DNA from: Desulforhopalus vacuolatus | GTDB taxonomy: Bacteria; Desulfobacterota; Desulfobulbia; Desulfobulbales; Desulfocapsaceae | Direction: 5' to 3' | Length of the DNA stretch: 64,000 nucleotides | Assembly (NCBI RefSeq): GCF_016918505.1 | Contig: NZ_JAFFPZ010000014.1 | Coordinates: 1 to 64,000, forward strand | In this document: one piece after another, positions 16,163 to 25,579 of the stretch | Position numbering within the stretch: position 1 is the stretch's first letter | Layout of the letters: each line of letters starts with the position of its first letter | Translations under genes and position numbers: made by a program | Notes under the pieces: model-generated | Told to the model about the DNA's origin: nothing | Seen by the model: only the letters and a program-made list of their open reading frames with translations | The model's database searches: none

Positions 16163-16460
16163 AATACGCGAAGTTGCACTGGTGTTCATCTCCGCGTATC
16201 GACGGGTTGAGGAAAATCTCAAGTAAAACGGGGTTTGCTCTTGCAGTCGATACACTGCATGGTATATTCCCATGAATTGTGTGTTGTAAATCTTTTTATA
16301 CTCGTTTTTATGCTCGTTTTAGTGCTTCGTCGGGGTACTGGAGAGCATACAAATTTTGTTTTTTTTGTCACAGGATTTTCAGATTATTAAATTTTACGCT
16401 GGGCGCCCTGAAAATTTTGCGGGGGTGGGGCTGGCATTTTTTTACTGGAGAGGTGCTGCA

Positions 16461-16916
16461 ATGAGTGAAGATGAAATGAACAAAGACGAAGAACTTCAGC
16501 GTCTTGAACAGTTTGTAGAAAAACTTTTGACCACTTTTTCTGCATTGAAAGAAGAACGTAATACTCTAATACAGACCCTGAAAAATCGTGATGTCACCAT
16601 CGTGGAAAAAGATGATGCTATTGCAGATCTCGATGCCATTGTCGCTGACCGTGAAAGTGTTATTGCTGACCGTGAAGAGACCATTGGCGAACGTGATGTG
16701 ACTCTCCAGGAAAGAGAAGCCCGTATCAGTGAACTCGAGGGTGTGCTCAACGATAAGAACAACGAGCGTGAAGAGATCAGTGGTAAAGTAAAAAGCATTG
16801 TTGATCAGATTGAATCCTGGGAGCTCTCTCTCGACGAAGACAACGAAAGTTACTCCCTCGAGAATACCAATGATGGGGAAAAAGACGGCACTGATGAAAC
16901 TCAGGAGATGTCCTGA
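16461..16916 (+). CDS. Coiled-coil protein, ZapB-like (cell division)
   Basis: The 151-residue protein is almost entirely predicted coiled coil, with heptad-like repeats around residues 45-95 (VADRESVIADREETIGERD) and an acidic Ser/Asn-rich tail. Its start at 16461 has GGAGAGG upstream. It lies 124 bp before zapA and on the same strand, a common place for ZapB-type proteins in related bacteria. A Z-ring-associated role is inferred from that position, and the sequence alone cannot prove it. Confidence 0.6.
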   Translation: MSEDEMNKDEELQRLEQFVEKLLTTFSALKEERNTLIQTLKNRDVTIVEKDDAIADLDAIVADRESVIADREETIGERDVTLQEREARISELEGVLNDKNNEREEISGKVKSIVDQIESWELSLDEDNESYSLENTNDGEKDGTDETQEMS

Positions 16917-17040
16917 GTTTCTGTTGAAATCCGGGGTATTCCTTCTGGTATATGATAAAATTCCTGATGACAGGAATTCCTTTATACTGTGTAATGGTCG
17001 TCTGCGGGCGGCTTCCGCCACTTGAAATCGGATTGTTCTC

Positions 17041-17340
17041 ATGGCCGAAGATGAGCGAATGGTCGAAATAAGAATGATGGGGCTGGACTTTAGTTTCTAC
17101 ACTGATGCTTCAGATGTGGAACTGGAGGAAACCGTTGCTCTGGTGCAGGATCTGGTCGGGGTCAAGCCTGATGAGAACATCGGGACGATTCCGATGGGGA
17201 AAATTGCACTCCTTGCCTGTCTTAATATTGCTTCCCGGCATGTACGGCTGCAGAGGGATTTTGATCAATATCGTAAGAATTTTGAGAGTCGTTTGAGGAA
17301 TCTGAGCAATGAGATTCGGACTTTGATTACCGAACGCTGA
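17041..17340 (+). CDS. zapA: Cell division protein ZapA
   Basis: The 99-residue protein has the ZapA pattern: an N-terminal strand region VEIRMMGLDFSFYTDASDVELEE, then PMGKIALLACLNIASRHVRLQ and a C-terminal coiled coil (residues 70-99). ZapA tetramers bundle FtsZ filaments. As in many proteobacteria, the 6S RNA gene follows it. Confidence 0.88.
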   Translation: MAEDERMVEIRMMGLDFSFYTDASDVELEETVALVQDLVGVKPDENIGTIPMGKIALLACLNIASRHVRLQRDFDQYRKNFESRLRNLSNEIRTLITER

Positions 17341-17509
17341 CCCTTCAGGGTATACTGTTTTACAGATTTTTTTTCAGGAATGAGAATGCTTTTTCCCTGA
17401 AGGTTCCCATGGTTGGACAAGACAATTTTCTAAAGAAATTACGGGATTTTAATGTTTTCGCTTCGGCAGTTTTCTGCTATAATGAACTGTTGAAAAAAGT
17501 TAAACGGAG

Positions 17510-17541
17510 TTAAAAAAGCTTCGTTACAACATATATATAAT
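17510..17541 (+). promoter_or_regulatory. Candidate promoter of 6S RNA
   Basis: A perfect -10 box TATAAT lies at 17536-17541, with TTAAAA at 17510-17515 as a poorly spaced -35 (20 bases). Transcription would start close to the 5' strand of the 6S closing stem. Processing from zapA read-through is also possible. Confidence 0.45.
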
Positions 17542-17543
17542 TA

Positions 17544-17718
17544 CCCTGCGCTGTTAGTGATTTTCAGTGTAATTGTTGAGCCAACTCTCTAAAAAAGGGA
17601 GCCCTCTCTGATCAAAGATGAAAATGGCAATTGCCGCTTTTCAAAAATGATTTATGGGGTACCCACCTGAACTTCAGGTTTAACTTTTCTGGTGACACGG
17701 CAGTGTGGGGTTTTTTTA
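17544..17718 (+). ncRNA. ssrS: 6S RNA
   Basis: The stretch sits directly downstream of zapA, the standard 6S RNA location. CCCTGCGCTG (17544-17553) pairs over 10 positions, including G-U pairs, with CAGTGTGGGG (17701-17710) to close a long hairpin. Near the 3' side, CACCTGAACTTCAGGTTTAA resembles the E. coli CACCTTGAACCAAGGGTTCAAGG region, and GAGCC appears near the 5' internal-bulge position. A run of seven T (17711-17717) follows the closing stem. 6S RNA mimics an open promoter and holds the sigma-70 polymerase in stationary phase. Confidence 0.8.
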
Positions 17719-18331
17719 CCGTTCCTGAAGCAGTTTTCGGGGAGATTGCAGCGGCTGCCAACAGCACCCGTTTTTTTGAGGATGTAACGACGGCGTGGCT
17801 TTGCAGCTGCGTCGATTTAATATAATGCAGACCGGCCTTACGGGCGGATAAATTAAAACGGACGAGAAGCGGTGGGAAAGCCGCTTCCTGATTCACCCTG
17901 CATTTTGGAGAATGCGTGGCGGGGTGATGTCTGGTGTGGAGAGGCAGCATTCAGCCACGCCGGGCAGATATAGGGATTTCTGGAATAACTTTTTTGAAGA
18001 TCGCGCATGCCTGCCATATCCTGAGAGCACGATTACTCTTCTGAACGTTTCAAAACGATGACTTCCAGGTCGACCTCTGGAGTGCAGGCAGAATGGTGCC
18101 TGATCAGAGTTTGCTGCAATTGGCTGCAGACTCTTTTTCTGCATGGTGTAGCAGATTTTCAGTTGAAGCCGGCGAATTTTACAATTTTGTTGTGCTGATT
18201 CAGGGAAGTTTTTTCCTCTTCTGCCGGTGTGAACAGGCGACAGCAGTTGCTCCCCCTTCCCTCCCTCCTTCTGTTTTACTTTTCTCTTCTCATACTCACC
18301 CTGAGTCCGGCTCTTTACAGGGGGTATCACA
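17719..18331 (+). other. Gap between 6S RNA and rny, no gene recognised
   Basis: I find no convincing reading frame here. The clearest structures are a hairpin AAGCGG...CCGCTT near 17866-17885 and a pyrimidine-rich leader (about 18220-18290, CCCTTCCCTCCCTCC) before rny. The leader of rny is probably long. Confidence 0.5.
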
Positions 18332-19894
18332 ATGGGATTTTTCCTCCAGCTTTTGCTGGCGATTATCTTCCTCGGTGCAGGTGGTGCCGCAGGATATTTC
18401 ATTCAACGCAAAATTACGCTGACCAACGAAGCGAACAATCGCAATCAGGGGCGGCAGATCATCGAAAATGCCCTCGTTGAGGCAGAGCAATTAAAGAAAG
18501 AGGCACTCCTGCAGAGCAAGGAGAAGGCGTATCAGGTAAAGCAGACACTTGACCTGGAAATTAAAGCTGACCGCGATGAACTGAAAGAAGAACGGGCACA
18601 GGTTCAGTTGAAGCGCGACAACCTTAAACGGGAGTGGGACAGTTACGATCGTAAGATCAGTGAGTTGCAAAAGACCGAAAAGGACCTCGTGCTTTCCCGC
18701 GAGGAGTATCAACGCAAGCATCAGCAGGCCGATGAGCTCGTCGCTCAGCGGACCCGTGAGCTTTCGTTCCTTGCCGGTATTACTGCGGAAGAAGCGAAGA
18801 ATACGTTGATTTCATCTCTTGAGAGCGAGGCACGCATGGAAGCGGCCAAAAGTCTTGTCCGCATTGAAAATGAAATGAAAATGGAAGCCGATCGGAGGGC
18901 AAAGAAGATCCTTGCCCTTGCTATTTGCCGCTATGCAGGAGATTACGTTGCCGACCGCACGGTGTCGATTGTACCGCTGCCCAACGACGAGATGAAAGGG
19001 CGGATTATTGGCCGTGAAGGGCGGAATATTCGTGCTCTTGAAGCCGCAACTGGTATTGATATTATCATTGATGATACTCCGGAGGCCGTGGTGCTTTCTG
19101 GTTTTAATCCGGTCCGGCGTGAGGTTGCACGGCTCGCCCTGGAACAACTCATCAGTGACGGCCGTATTCACCCGGGCAGAATTGAGGAAGTGGTTGACAA
19201 GGTCTCCCGCGATCTTGAGATTTCCATGCGCGAGGAAGGAGAGCAGGCCACCTTTGATGTGGGGGCACACGGTGTGCATGTGGAAATTATTAAATTGATC
19301 GGGAGACTCAAATATCGGACCAGTTACGGTCAGAATATACTCCAGCACAGTCTTGAAGTTGCTTTCCTTTGCGGGATCATGGCTGCTGAACTTGGTATTG
19401 ACGTGAAGATGGCCAAGCGTGCCGGACTGCTGCATGATATCGGCAAGGCGGTGGACCACGAAGTTGAGGGTTCTCACGCCATTATCGGCAGAGACATCGC
19501 CAGAAAATATGGTGAGTCGGAAGAGGTCGTTTATGCCATCGGGGCTCACCATGAAGATCTTCCCCCGAAGAGCGTGCTTGATGTTCTTGTGCAGGCCGCA
19601 GATGCCCTCTCTGGAGCACGGCCCGGTGCCCGGAAAGAGATGCTGCAGAGTTATGTTAAGCGTCTGGAAGACCTTGAAGCGATTGCCAACGGTTTTGAAG
19701 GAGTGGAAAAATCCTACGCCATTCAGGCCGGTCGCGATCTGCGCATTATCGTTGATTCCAACAAAATAAAAGAGGAGGAGGCGGCACTGCTCAGCCGAGA
19801 TATTGCCCGCTCCATCCAGGAAAAATTGACCTATCCCGGTCAAATTCGTGTAACCGTTATTCGTGAAACCAGGGCCGTTGAGTACGCGAAGTAG
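18332..19894 (+). CDS. rny: Ribonuclease Y
   Basis: The 520-residue protein has the complete RNase Y layout. There is an N-terminal membrane anchor (residues 2-24) and a long coiled coil (about 30-200). A KH domain near residues 210-270 contains [19 protein letters not shown]. An HD domain has [18 protein letters not shown] and its metal ligands. It is an endonuclease that starts mRNA decay at the membrane. The ATG at 18332 has GGGGGT upstream. It is followed by tyrS after 49 bp, so the two are probably cotranscribed. Confidence 0.96.
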   Translation: MGFFLQLLLAIIFLGAGGAAGYFIQRKITLTNEANNRNQGRQIIENALVEAEQLKKEALLQSKEKAYQVKQTLDLEIKADRDELKEERAQVQLKRDNLKREWDSYDRKISELQKTEKDLVLSREEYQRKHQQADELVAQRTRELSFLAGITAEEAKNTLISSLESEARMEAAKSLVRIENEMKMEADRRAKKILALAICRYAGDYVADRTVSIVPLPNDEMKGRIIGREGRNIRALEAATGIDIIIDDTPEAVVLSGFNPVRREVARLALEQLISDGRIHPGRIEEVVDKVSRDLEISMREEGEQATFDVGAHGVHVEIIKLIGRLKYRTSYGQNILQHSLEVAFLCGIMAAELGIDVKMAKRAGLLHDIGKAVDHEVEGSHAIIGRDIARKYGESEEVVYAIGAHHEDLPPKSVLDVLVQAADALSGARPGARKEMLQSYVKRLEDLEAIANGFEGVEKSYAIQAGRDLRIIVDSNKIKEEEAALLSRDIARSIQEKLTYPGQIRVTVIRETRAVEYAK

Positions 19895-19943
19895 CTTGCG
19901 TCCTGAGAAGGTACTTTTAGAAAACGCTGAGAGGAATACGCTA

Positions 19944-21155
19944 ATGTTAAGCATCGAAGAGCAACTCGAATTTTTGGGGCGCGGTGTAGTAGATTTTCAC
20001 TCCCGTGAAGAGCTTGAAAAGAAGCTGAAGAAATCACAGGAAACCGGTAAACCGCTGGTTGTAAAGGTTGGATTTGATCCCACTGCGCCGGATCTTCACC
20101 TCGGGCACACCGTGGTGATGCAGAAAATGAAGTATTTTCAGGATCTCGGACACGAGGTGCATTTCCTCATTGGGGACTTTACCGGTATGATCGGTGACCC
20201 TACCGGGAAATCACAAACCCGCAAGCCGCTGACGTCGGAGCAGGTTGCTGTTAATGCTGAGACCTATAAAAAACAGGTTTTTAAAATTCTGGACCCGGAG
20301 AAGACAAAGGTCAGCTTCAATTCGAAGTGGCTTGGAGCTCTTAACTTTGCGGATATCATTCGTCTTGGTTCGGAACTTACTGTTGCACGTATGCTCGAAC
20401 GCGATGATTTTAAAAAGCGTTACGAAAACAATCTGCCTATCTCCATCCACGAATTTTTCTATCCCCTTGCCCAGGGATATGATTCCGTTGCACTGCACGC
20501 TGACGTTGAGCTTGGTGGCACCGATCAACTCTTCAATCTCCTCATGGGACGCGATCTGCAGCGTAACCGCGGGATGGAACCTCAGGTTGTAATGACCGTG
20601 CCTCTGCTCGAAGGACTCGACGGAGTGAACAAGATGAGTAAATCCCTCGGGAACTATATCGGGATTGATGAGCCTGCCGATGATATCTATGGAAAGGTGC
20701 TGTCAGTTTCTGATGAACTGATGTTTCGTTACTTCTATCTGCTCAGTGATTTGAGTACGGTAGAGATTGATGCACTGAAGAAGAAGATGGAGAGAGGTGA
20801 AATTCATCCGAAAGTGGTGAAGCAGCAACTGGCCCGTGAACTGGTGACCCGTTTCCACAGTAAGGATGCGGCCATCCAGGCAGAGAAAAATTTTGAGACG
20901 ATTTTTCAGAAAGGGGGAACTCCGGACGAGGTTCCTGAGTATGAAATGAAGGGTGGCGAGGCTGTTGCTCTGCCGAATCTGCTTGTTGATGCGGGGTTGG
21001 TGAAGTCTACCTCAGAGGCCCGGCGGATGATCAAACAGGGTGCAGTTTCTATCGATGGAGAGAAGGTCGCTGATGAGAAGATCCTCCTTGAACCGCAGGG
21101 TGAATATCTGTTTAAAGTGGGAAAACGTCGCTTCTGCAGGGTACACTTCGCCTGA
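19944..21155 (+). CDS. tyrS: Tyrosyl-tRNA synthetase
   Basis: The 403-residue class I synthetase has HLGHT (residues 52-56) as its HIGH motif and NKMSKS as its KMSKS loop. The C-terminal S4-like domain ([27 protein letters not shown]) binds tRNA. The start at 19944 has GAGAGG upstream. It charges tRNA-Tyr. A strong bidirectional terminator follows 53 bp after its stop. Confidence 0.96.
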   Translation: MLSIEEQLEFLGRGVVDFHSREELEKKLKKSQETGKPLVVKVGFDPTAPDLHLGHTVVMQKMKYFQDLGHEVHFLIGDFTGMIGDPTGKSQTRKPLTSEQVAVNAETYKKQVFKILDPEKTKVSFNSKWLGALNFADIIRLGSELTVARMLERDDFKKRYENNLPISIHEFFYPLAQGYDSVALHADVELGGTDQLFNLLMGRDLQRNRGMEPQVVMTVPLLEGLDGVNKMSKSLGNYIGIDEPADDIYGKVLSVSDELMFRYFYLLSDLSTVEIDALKKKMERGEIHPKVVKQQLARELVTRFHSKDAAIQAEKNFETIFQKGGTPDEVPEYEMKGGEAVALPNLLVDAGLVKSTSEARRMIKQGAVSIDGEKVADEKILLEPQGEYLFKVGKRRFCRVHFA

Positions 21156-21208
21156 GACGTTTCAAGCGGACCGGGTGTTCTTGAAGGACCCCGGGGAAGG
21201 GAGTTAAT

Positions 21209-21250
21209 AAAAACGGCTCTGCAGTCATATTGACTGCAGAGCCGTTTTTT
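21209..21250. terminator. Bidirectional terminator between tyrS and the Fur-family gene
   Basis: AAAAACGGCTCTGCAGTCA, TAT and TGACTGCAGAGCCGTTTTTT form an 18-bp or longer perfect stem with an A run on one side and a T run on the other. It can end transcripts from both converging genes. Confidence 0.93.
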
Positions 21251-21291
21251 ATGCATGATTTCCTGTGACAGAAAGCTGTAAAGACACCTTC

Positions 21292-21741
21292 TCAGGTGTC
21301 GTGTTTAGCCTTTTGGCAATCAGGACAAATGCCGAAAAATTCAACACGGTGTCCCTGCACTTTGTAGTCAGTGCTGGCAGCTGCCATTGTTTCAAACTCT
21401 TTTTGCACCGGAACATCCATGTCATCAACCCTGCCACACTCAGTGCAGCGAATGTGATAGTGCGGTTCCACGATGGCATCAAAGCGTTTCTGTGTGCCAC
21501 CGACATCAATTTTCAAGATAATGCCATTGTCTGCCATAATTTCAAGGTTTCTGTAAACAGTCCCAAGACCAATACGCGGCAGGCGGGTGCGGACCATGTC
21601 AAACACTTCATTGGCTGCGGGATGGCTGTTTACCTTTGAAAGTTCCTCAAGAATCACCTGGCGTTGTGGAGTGATTCTAAAGTTCTCCATGCGCTCCAGC
21701 GTTAAAAGGGAGGCTTGTGTTGATTTATCCATGATAATCAT
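21292..21741 (-). CDS. Fur-family transcriptional regulator (PerR/Fur-like)
   Basis: The 149-residue protein has an N-terminal winged helix (RITPQRQVILEEL ... GLGTVYRNLEIMADNG) and a C-terminal dimer domain with the metal motif HYHIRCTECGRVDD and a second CPDC pair for structural zinc. Whether it senses iron, zinc or peroxide cannot be read from sequence with certainty. Starts at 21741 and 21732 (MDKSTQ) are both possible and neither has a strong ribosome site. A family B element lies 10 bp upstream of the start and must form most of its promoter region. Confidence 0.88.
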   Translation of the reverse strand: MIIMDKSTQASLLTLERMENFRITPQRQVILEELSKVNSHPAANEVFDMVRTRLPRIGLGTVYRNLEIMADNGIILKIDVGGTQKRFDAIVEPHYHIRCTECGRVDDMDVPVQKEFETMAAASTDYKVQGHRVEFFGICPDCQKAKHDT

Positions 21742-21751
21742 AACTCATTTT

Positions 21752-21955
21752 GGGAACATCGAAGAACCAGTCTTTCGCCCATTTTCTTTGTTACAGTTAA
21801 AAATTTATCCTCAGAGGTAAACGCTGGACTCTGATTTCGCCAGGCTTTGATCTCAAAGTTATCCCGTGATGAACGGTACGCCGGTATACGTACCTGTGGT
21901 AAATTTTTAACTGTTCCTCGAATATAAACGAATGCAGGTTGTTTTTAAGATATCC
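21752..21955 (-). mobile_element. MITE-like element family B, full copy 2 (inverted, longest)
   Basis: Plus-strand left end is GGGAACATCGAAGAACC; right end is a degenerate form of the TCAAGGTACCC terminus. Internal blocks shared with other copies include CCCATTTTCTTTGTTACAG and AAAAATTTATCCTC. It lies between the Fur-family gene and the end of the radical SAM gene. Bases 21956-22087 show nothing recognisable. Confidence 0.75.
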
Positions 21956-22087
21956 TTTTATTTGATAAAGGATCTCAAGTGAACAGCATTCTGATATGAT
22001 AATGTAATTTCAACGTAAATCAAGGGAAGTCGGGGATGGTATGGCAATACATTGAGAGAAAAAGATGGTATGGGGACGAAAGGAACT

Positions 22088-23404
22088 TTAGCTTTTGTCG
22101 TATTTTTCCTTTTTCTGTGCTGGATGCACGTTGGGATTGAAATAGCCAAAACCCAGTTCAGGAAAACGTGCTTTGAGCCTGTCAAGCCATGGAGTGATTC
22201 CCTCGGAGAGAGGATGCGGTTTCCCCCAGACCGTTTCGAAATACCATTCCGGATCAATATTGAGATTACGTAACTGGATGAAATCCGGGGGATGACTTGC
22301 TACCAGATTCGAAAGCGCAATGAACTCTTCGTCAGAATCGGTGAAGCCGGGGAGGACAAAATAATTGAAAGAGACAAACCGCCCTGCATCTTTCATCATG
22401 TCAATAGAGCGTTTTACATCATCAAAACAATAGCTCTTCGGCCGATAATAGGAATTGTAGCAACTTTCCTGCGCGGAGTTAAGACTGATACGCAGGGAAT
22501 CAAGGCCGACAGCTGCCAGCTCTTTCACCTGTTCAGGCAGGCTGGCATTGGAGTTGAGATTAATGGTCCCAAGGTCAGTCGCTTCCCGCATCTGAATGAT
22601 GCTTTCGCGGAGTACTTTACTCTGCATAAGAGGTTCTCCCTCGCAACCCTGACCGTAACTGACTACGGGATTTGGTGCCTTCTTCAGGTGAGGGATGGCA
22701 ATTTCGCACAACTCTTTGACAGTAGGAACAAAGGTAATCCGTTCCTGAGAAGAGCATATTCCAGATTCCTGCAGGGAAATGCAGCCAAGACAACGGGCGT
22801 TGCACACCGGAGAGGTGGGCAGGGGAGCCTCCCATCTTTCCAGAAAATAATTTCGTGCAGCAGGACAGCCGTAGGTGAGACAGCATTTGCCGAGATGCTG
22901 GATAAGGCGATTGTCGCGGTGGGCCTTCAGTTTTAGAGCTGTCCGCCGTTCGACATCTTCTCTGGAGTACTGGCTGAAGTCCTGGCGTACGTCTTCATCA
23001 CTGCGGAAGGCGGGAACCCAGAACTGATCATCTTTCCATCCAACTGCGGTGTAGGCAAACAGCGGCAACCGGGGTGCGTCCTTTTGTGTCTGATAACTGC
23101 TGCTAAGAATGGAGGTATGTGCGGGTGCGATGAAGGCGGCAACGGCATTGACAGACGTGTTCCCTTCATCCCAGGGATGTTCCGTAAGAAGTACCGGTTC
23201 ACGGGAGTCAAAGTCCCAGCCGACGGGCAGCCGGCCGGGCAGGGTGAACAGTTCACTGCCCTCGGGAAGCGGAATGAGATCGTTTAGCTCCGGGGGCAGA
23301 AAATGACTGCCACTCATTCCGGTCATGCCGAGTTCTGGAAAATCGTTGATGTTTCCATCGGCATCTGCGAATACGAGTGAGGGAAGTGATTCAGGATGTT
23401 TCAT
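22088..23404 (-). CDS. Radical SAM protein of unknown function
   Basis: The 438-residue protein carries the radical SAM cluster motif CNARCLGC (CxxxCxxC) near residue 200, followed by GQGCEGEPL and LNLNSN-like and LRISLN barrel strands typical of AdoMet radical enzymes. The N-terminal 190 residues are not a known auxiliary domain to my eye. They contain a second cysteine pattern, CCLTYGC, 30 residues before the main motif. No clear SPASM domain is visible. The substrate is unknown. It starts 12 bp after a small conserved-looking gene and is probably cotranscribed with it. Confidence 0.82.
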   Translation of the reverse strand: MKHPESLPSLVFADADGNINDFPELGMTGMSGSHFLPPELNDLIPLPEGSELFTLPGRLPVGWDFDSREPVLLTEHPWDEGNTSVNAVAAFIAPAHTSILSSSYQTQKDAPRLPLFAYTAVGWKDDQFWVPAFRSDEDVRQDFSQYSREDVERRTALKLKAHRDNRLIQHLGKCCLTYGCPAARNYFLERWEAPLPTSPVCNARCLGCISLQESGICSSQERITFVPTVKELCEIAIPHLKKAPNPVVSYGQGCEGEPLMQSKVLRESIIQMREATDLGTINLNSNASLPEQVKELAAVGLDSLRISLNSAQESCYNSYYRPKSYCFDDVKRSIDMMKDAGRFVSFNYFVLPGFTDSDEEFIALSNLVASHPPDFIQLRNLNIDPEWYFETVWGKPHPLSEGITPWLDRLKARFPELGFGYFNPNVHPAQKKEKYDKS

Positions 23405-23416
23405 GCAGTTGAATTT

Positions 23417-23842
23417 TTACTCCTGGCGAAGAACGCGGAAGACGGAGTCCACCGCACGATAGATATCAAGATCATCGCCAAAAATGTCCTGAATGGCTGG
23501 GTGATTTACAAGATCTTCAATAAGATATTGAGTGAAATAGAGACTCACAATGTTGGGATCCTGAACAAGAGTCCGCAAAGGAGCGACCTTCATCTGAAGA
23601 TCAAAATCTTCAATATATGGCAACTTGCCGAGCTGTGCAGCGATATCTTCCTGTAATACACCAACGTTGTCCGTTTCTATGATTTCCCGATCAACAAGGC
23701 GCTGGATGAGCAGTACACTAAATTCCTGATCATGATCTTTAGCCCGGTGAAACATTTTCTTCCGTTCACGTTCACGTTTACGGTCGATAGTTCGGATGGT
23801 TTTGTCGGTAGTTCGATTCGGGCTGATACTTACTTTTGCCAT
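23417..23842 (-). CDS. Small protein of unknown function, cotranscribed with the radical SAM gene
   Basis: The 141-residue protein has a very basic start (residues 18-30, RTIDRKRERERKK) followed by a mostly helical, acidic-to-neutral part (DREIIETDNVGVLQEDIAAQLGKLP... ). It has no signal peptide, membrane segment or cysteine. I do not recognise a family. A good start at 23842 and the 12-bp spacing to the next gene support it being real. Confidence 0.65.
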   Translation of the reverse strand: MAKVSISPNRTTDKTIRTIDRKRERERKKMFHRAKDHDQEFSVLLIQRLVDREIIETDNVGVLQEDIAAQLGKLPYIEDFDLQMKVAPLRTLVQDPNIVSLYFTQYLIEDLVNHPAIQDIFGDDLDIYRAVDSVFRVLRQE

Positions 23843-23949
23843 TGTACACTCCTGAAATTGACGGCAACTGCCGTTTTCTGCTGTTGTTTACCACCTGTCT
23901 ATAATCGGAAACGGCAAATATAACCACAGCAAATTTGTAATAACCAGCA

Positions 23950-24117
23950 GGGTCTCTTGAAGAACCTTGTATTTCGTTTATATGCGAGGCTCTTCAAGGA
24001 AATGTACCGCAGGCATACCTTTGATATCGGAGTCTGGCGCTCACCTTCGAGGATAAATTTTTGACTGTAACGAAGAAGATGGGCGAAAAAATGGTTCTTT
24101 GATGTTCCGATGTTCCC
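23950..24117 (+). mobile_element. MITE-like element family B, full copy 3
   Basis: It begins GGGTCTCTTGAAGAACC and ends with TTCTTTGATG and TTCCC. Shared blocks are GATATCGGAGTCTGGCGC, GAGGATAAATTTTTGAC and GAAGAAGATGGGCGAAA. It fills the centre of the gap between the 141-residue protein gene and pal. Confidence 0.78.
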
Positions 24118-24243
24118 GGGAGTAAAAGAGGACATTTATACTGTCAGAAAGGGATTAATTCTGACTAAATTTCAATTTAGCTAATAAAAAAAGCATTAAA
24201 ATTAGAATTCAAGCATCTCTGGAACTGAGTTGTGAAAAAAATG

Positions 24244-24271
24244 TTGAATTTGCCTTTTGTGTATCTATACT
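24244..24271 (+). promoter_or_regulatory. Promoter of pal-skp
   Basis: TTGAAT (24244-24249) and TATACT (24266-24271) are 16 bases apart, a good sigma-70 match. Transcription would begin near 24278, about 105 bases before pal. Confidence 0.6.
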
Positions 24272-24302
24272 GTACAGAATTGAACTTGTCTGTTTTTACA
24301 GG

Positions 24303-24337
24303 ACGATATTTTATCCAATAACGAAATATCGTTTTTT
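24303..24337 (+). terminator. Terminator-like hairpin in the pal leader (possible attenuator)
   Basis: ACGATATTT (24303-24311) pairs with AAATATCGT (24324-24332), a 9-bp stem followed by six T. It lies between the pal promoter and the pal start, and no plus-strand gene precedes it. It therefore looks like a leader terminator or the end of a short RNA of about 60 nt. Confidence 0.55.
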
Positions 24338-24382
24338 CACAGGTTATCTAATATTGCAGTTTTTAATCAGGAGAAAAAGGTT

Positions 24383-24940
24383 ATGTTTACTCTTAAATTT
24401 GCTTTGCCCGTACTATTGTGCGTCTCAGCGTTGACTTTGGCAGGTTGTTCTGGCACAAAGCCTGTTCCGGTTGAACCTCAGGTCATCGATGAGACTGAAA
24501 CTATCGGCGTTGTAGAATCTCTTGATTCTATTCCTTTGACTACTGGTATTGGAGAAGGACGGACGACAAAAGGCATGTTGCCCGTCTACTTTGCGTTTGA
24601 CTCTTTTGGAATCCCGGCCGATCAGATTCCCCGCATGGAAGAAAACGCCAGTTACATGAAGAAAAATGGCACTGTTTCAGTACGTATCGAAGGGAACTGT
24701 GACCCTCGCGGAACCAAAGAATACAATATGGCCCTCGGCGAACGGCGTGCCCTTACTGCCAAAAACTGTTTGCAGCGTCTTGGTATCGGGGCCGAACGTC
24801 TGAGCACCGTAAGCTACGGGAAAGAACAGTTACTTTTCTCTGGCTATGACGAAATGGGCTGGGCTCAGGACCGTCGTGACGACTTCGTTGTCGATGGCAG
24901 TGCCAGCATGAATTCAGCACAGGGAGAAAATGAACAATGA
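24383..24940 (+). CDS. pal: Peptidoglycan-associated lipoprotein, OmpA-like (Pal)
   Basis: The 185-residue lipoprotein has a signal peptide ending in the lipobox LAGC (Cys22). The OmpA/Pal domain covers about residues 70-165: VYFAFDSFGIP, then VRIEGNCDPRGTKEYNMALGERRA, the peptidoglycan-binding loop, where GNCDPRGT stands in for GHTDxRGT. It links outer membrane to cell wall in the Tol-Pal system. No tolB lies next to it here; instead it overlaps the skp gene by 4 bp. The acidic, Met/Gln-rich tail is longer than usual. Confidence 0.88.
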   Translation: MFTLKFALPVLLCVSALTLAGCSGTKPVPVEPQVIDETETIGVVESLDSIPLTTGIGEGRTTKGMLPVYFAFDSFGIPADQIPRMEENASYMKKNGTVSVRIEGNCDPRGTKEYNMALGERRALTAKNCLQRLGIGAERLSTVSYGKEQLLFSGYDEMGWAQDRRDDFVVDGSASMNSAQGENEQ

Positions 24941-25464
24941 GAATCCACAATTTTTTTGCCGCTGCCATTGTTGTTGTAACCCTTGCCTGTTTCAGTGGAT
25001 CTGCTTTTGCTGCCGCTGCGACTAAAATTGGTGTCATTGACGTGCAGAAAATTTTGCTCAACAGCAAGGCTGGCAGCAAAGCAACGAAATCTCTTGATGC
25101 CAAAATGGCTTCCTATAAGGACAAATTTAAGGGGGAAAGCGAAAAGCTGAGAGCACTTCAGACCGAGATTAAAAAGAAAAGTTCTGCCTGGAGTGAAGAG
25201 ACGAAAAAGGCCAAACTGCATGATTTTGAAAAAGCTGCAAGAGCTCTTCAGCAGAAGACGAAAGATGCTGAATTTGAAATGAAACAGGCTCGTGATAAAG
25301 AACTTGCGCCCCTGTTTAAGACTCTGCAGGGAGTTCTTGATTCCTATGGCCAGAAAAAGGGCTTTGCTGTTATCATCGAAAAGATGCCCGGGATTCCCTT
25401 TGTTAATCCTGCCAATGATATTACTGATGAGATAACCAAAGCTTTTAACAAGGTTTCAAACTGA
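24937..25464 (+). CDS. skp: OmpH/Skp family periplasmic chaperone
   Basis: The 175-residue protein has a signal peptide cut near residue 25 (SGSAFA-AAA) and then IGVIDVQKILLNSKAG, the standard Skp start. A long helical hairpin (residues 45-125, rich in Lys/Glu) follows. Skp carries unfolded outer-membrane proteins across the periplasm. Its start codon overlaps the pal stop (ATGA), so the two are translationally coupled. Confidence 0.85.
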   Translation: MRIHNFFAAAIVVVTLACFSGSAFAAAATKIGVIDVQKILLNSKAGSKATKSLDAKMASYKDKFKGESEKLRALQTEIKKKSSAWSEETKKAKLHDFEKAARALQQKTKDAEFEMKQARDKELAPLFKTLQGVLDSYGQKKGFAVIIEKMPGIPFVNPANDITDEITKAFNKVSN

Positions 25465-25499
25465 TTGCTGAAATGACAGCTTTGCAGTAGGTTGTGAAT

Positions 25500-25533
25500 G
25501 GCGCAGAAGCTCGACTTCTGCGCCGTTTTCTTA
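25500..25533 (+). terminator. Terminator after pal-skp
   Basis: GGCGCAGAAG, CTCGA and CTTCTGCGCC form a perfect 10-bp stem followed by GTTTTCTTATTT. Confidence 0.88.
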
Positions 25534-25579
25534 TTTATGGGCGGGGTGCAGACGTCCATTTTTTTTTTCAGGAGCAGAT

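Noticed and set aside
17863-17888. The hairpin after 6S RNA as a rho-independent terminator
   Set aside because: No T run follows the stem, and a T run already lies at the end of the 6S closing stem.
18812-19954. Long minus-strand frame opposite rny
   Set aside because: It is the shadow of the strongly conserved rny coding sequence and has no recognisable motif.
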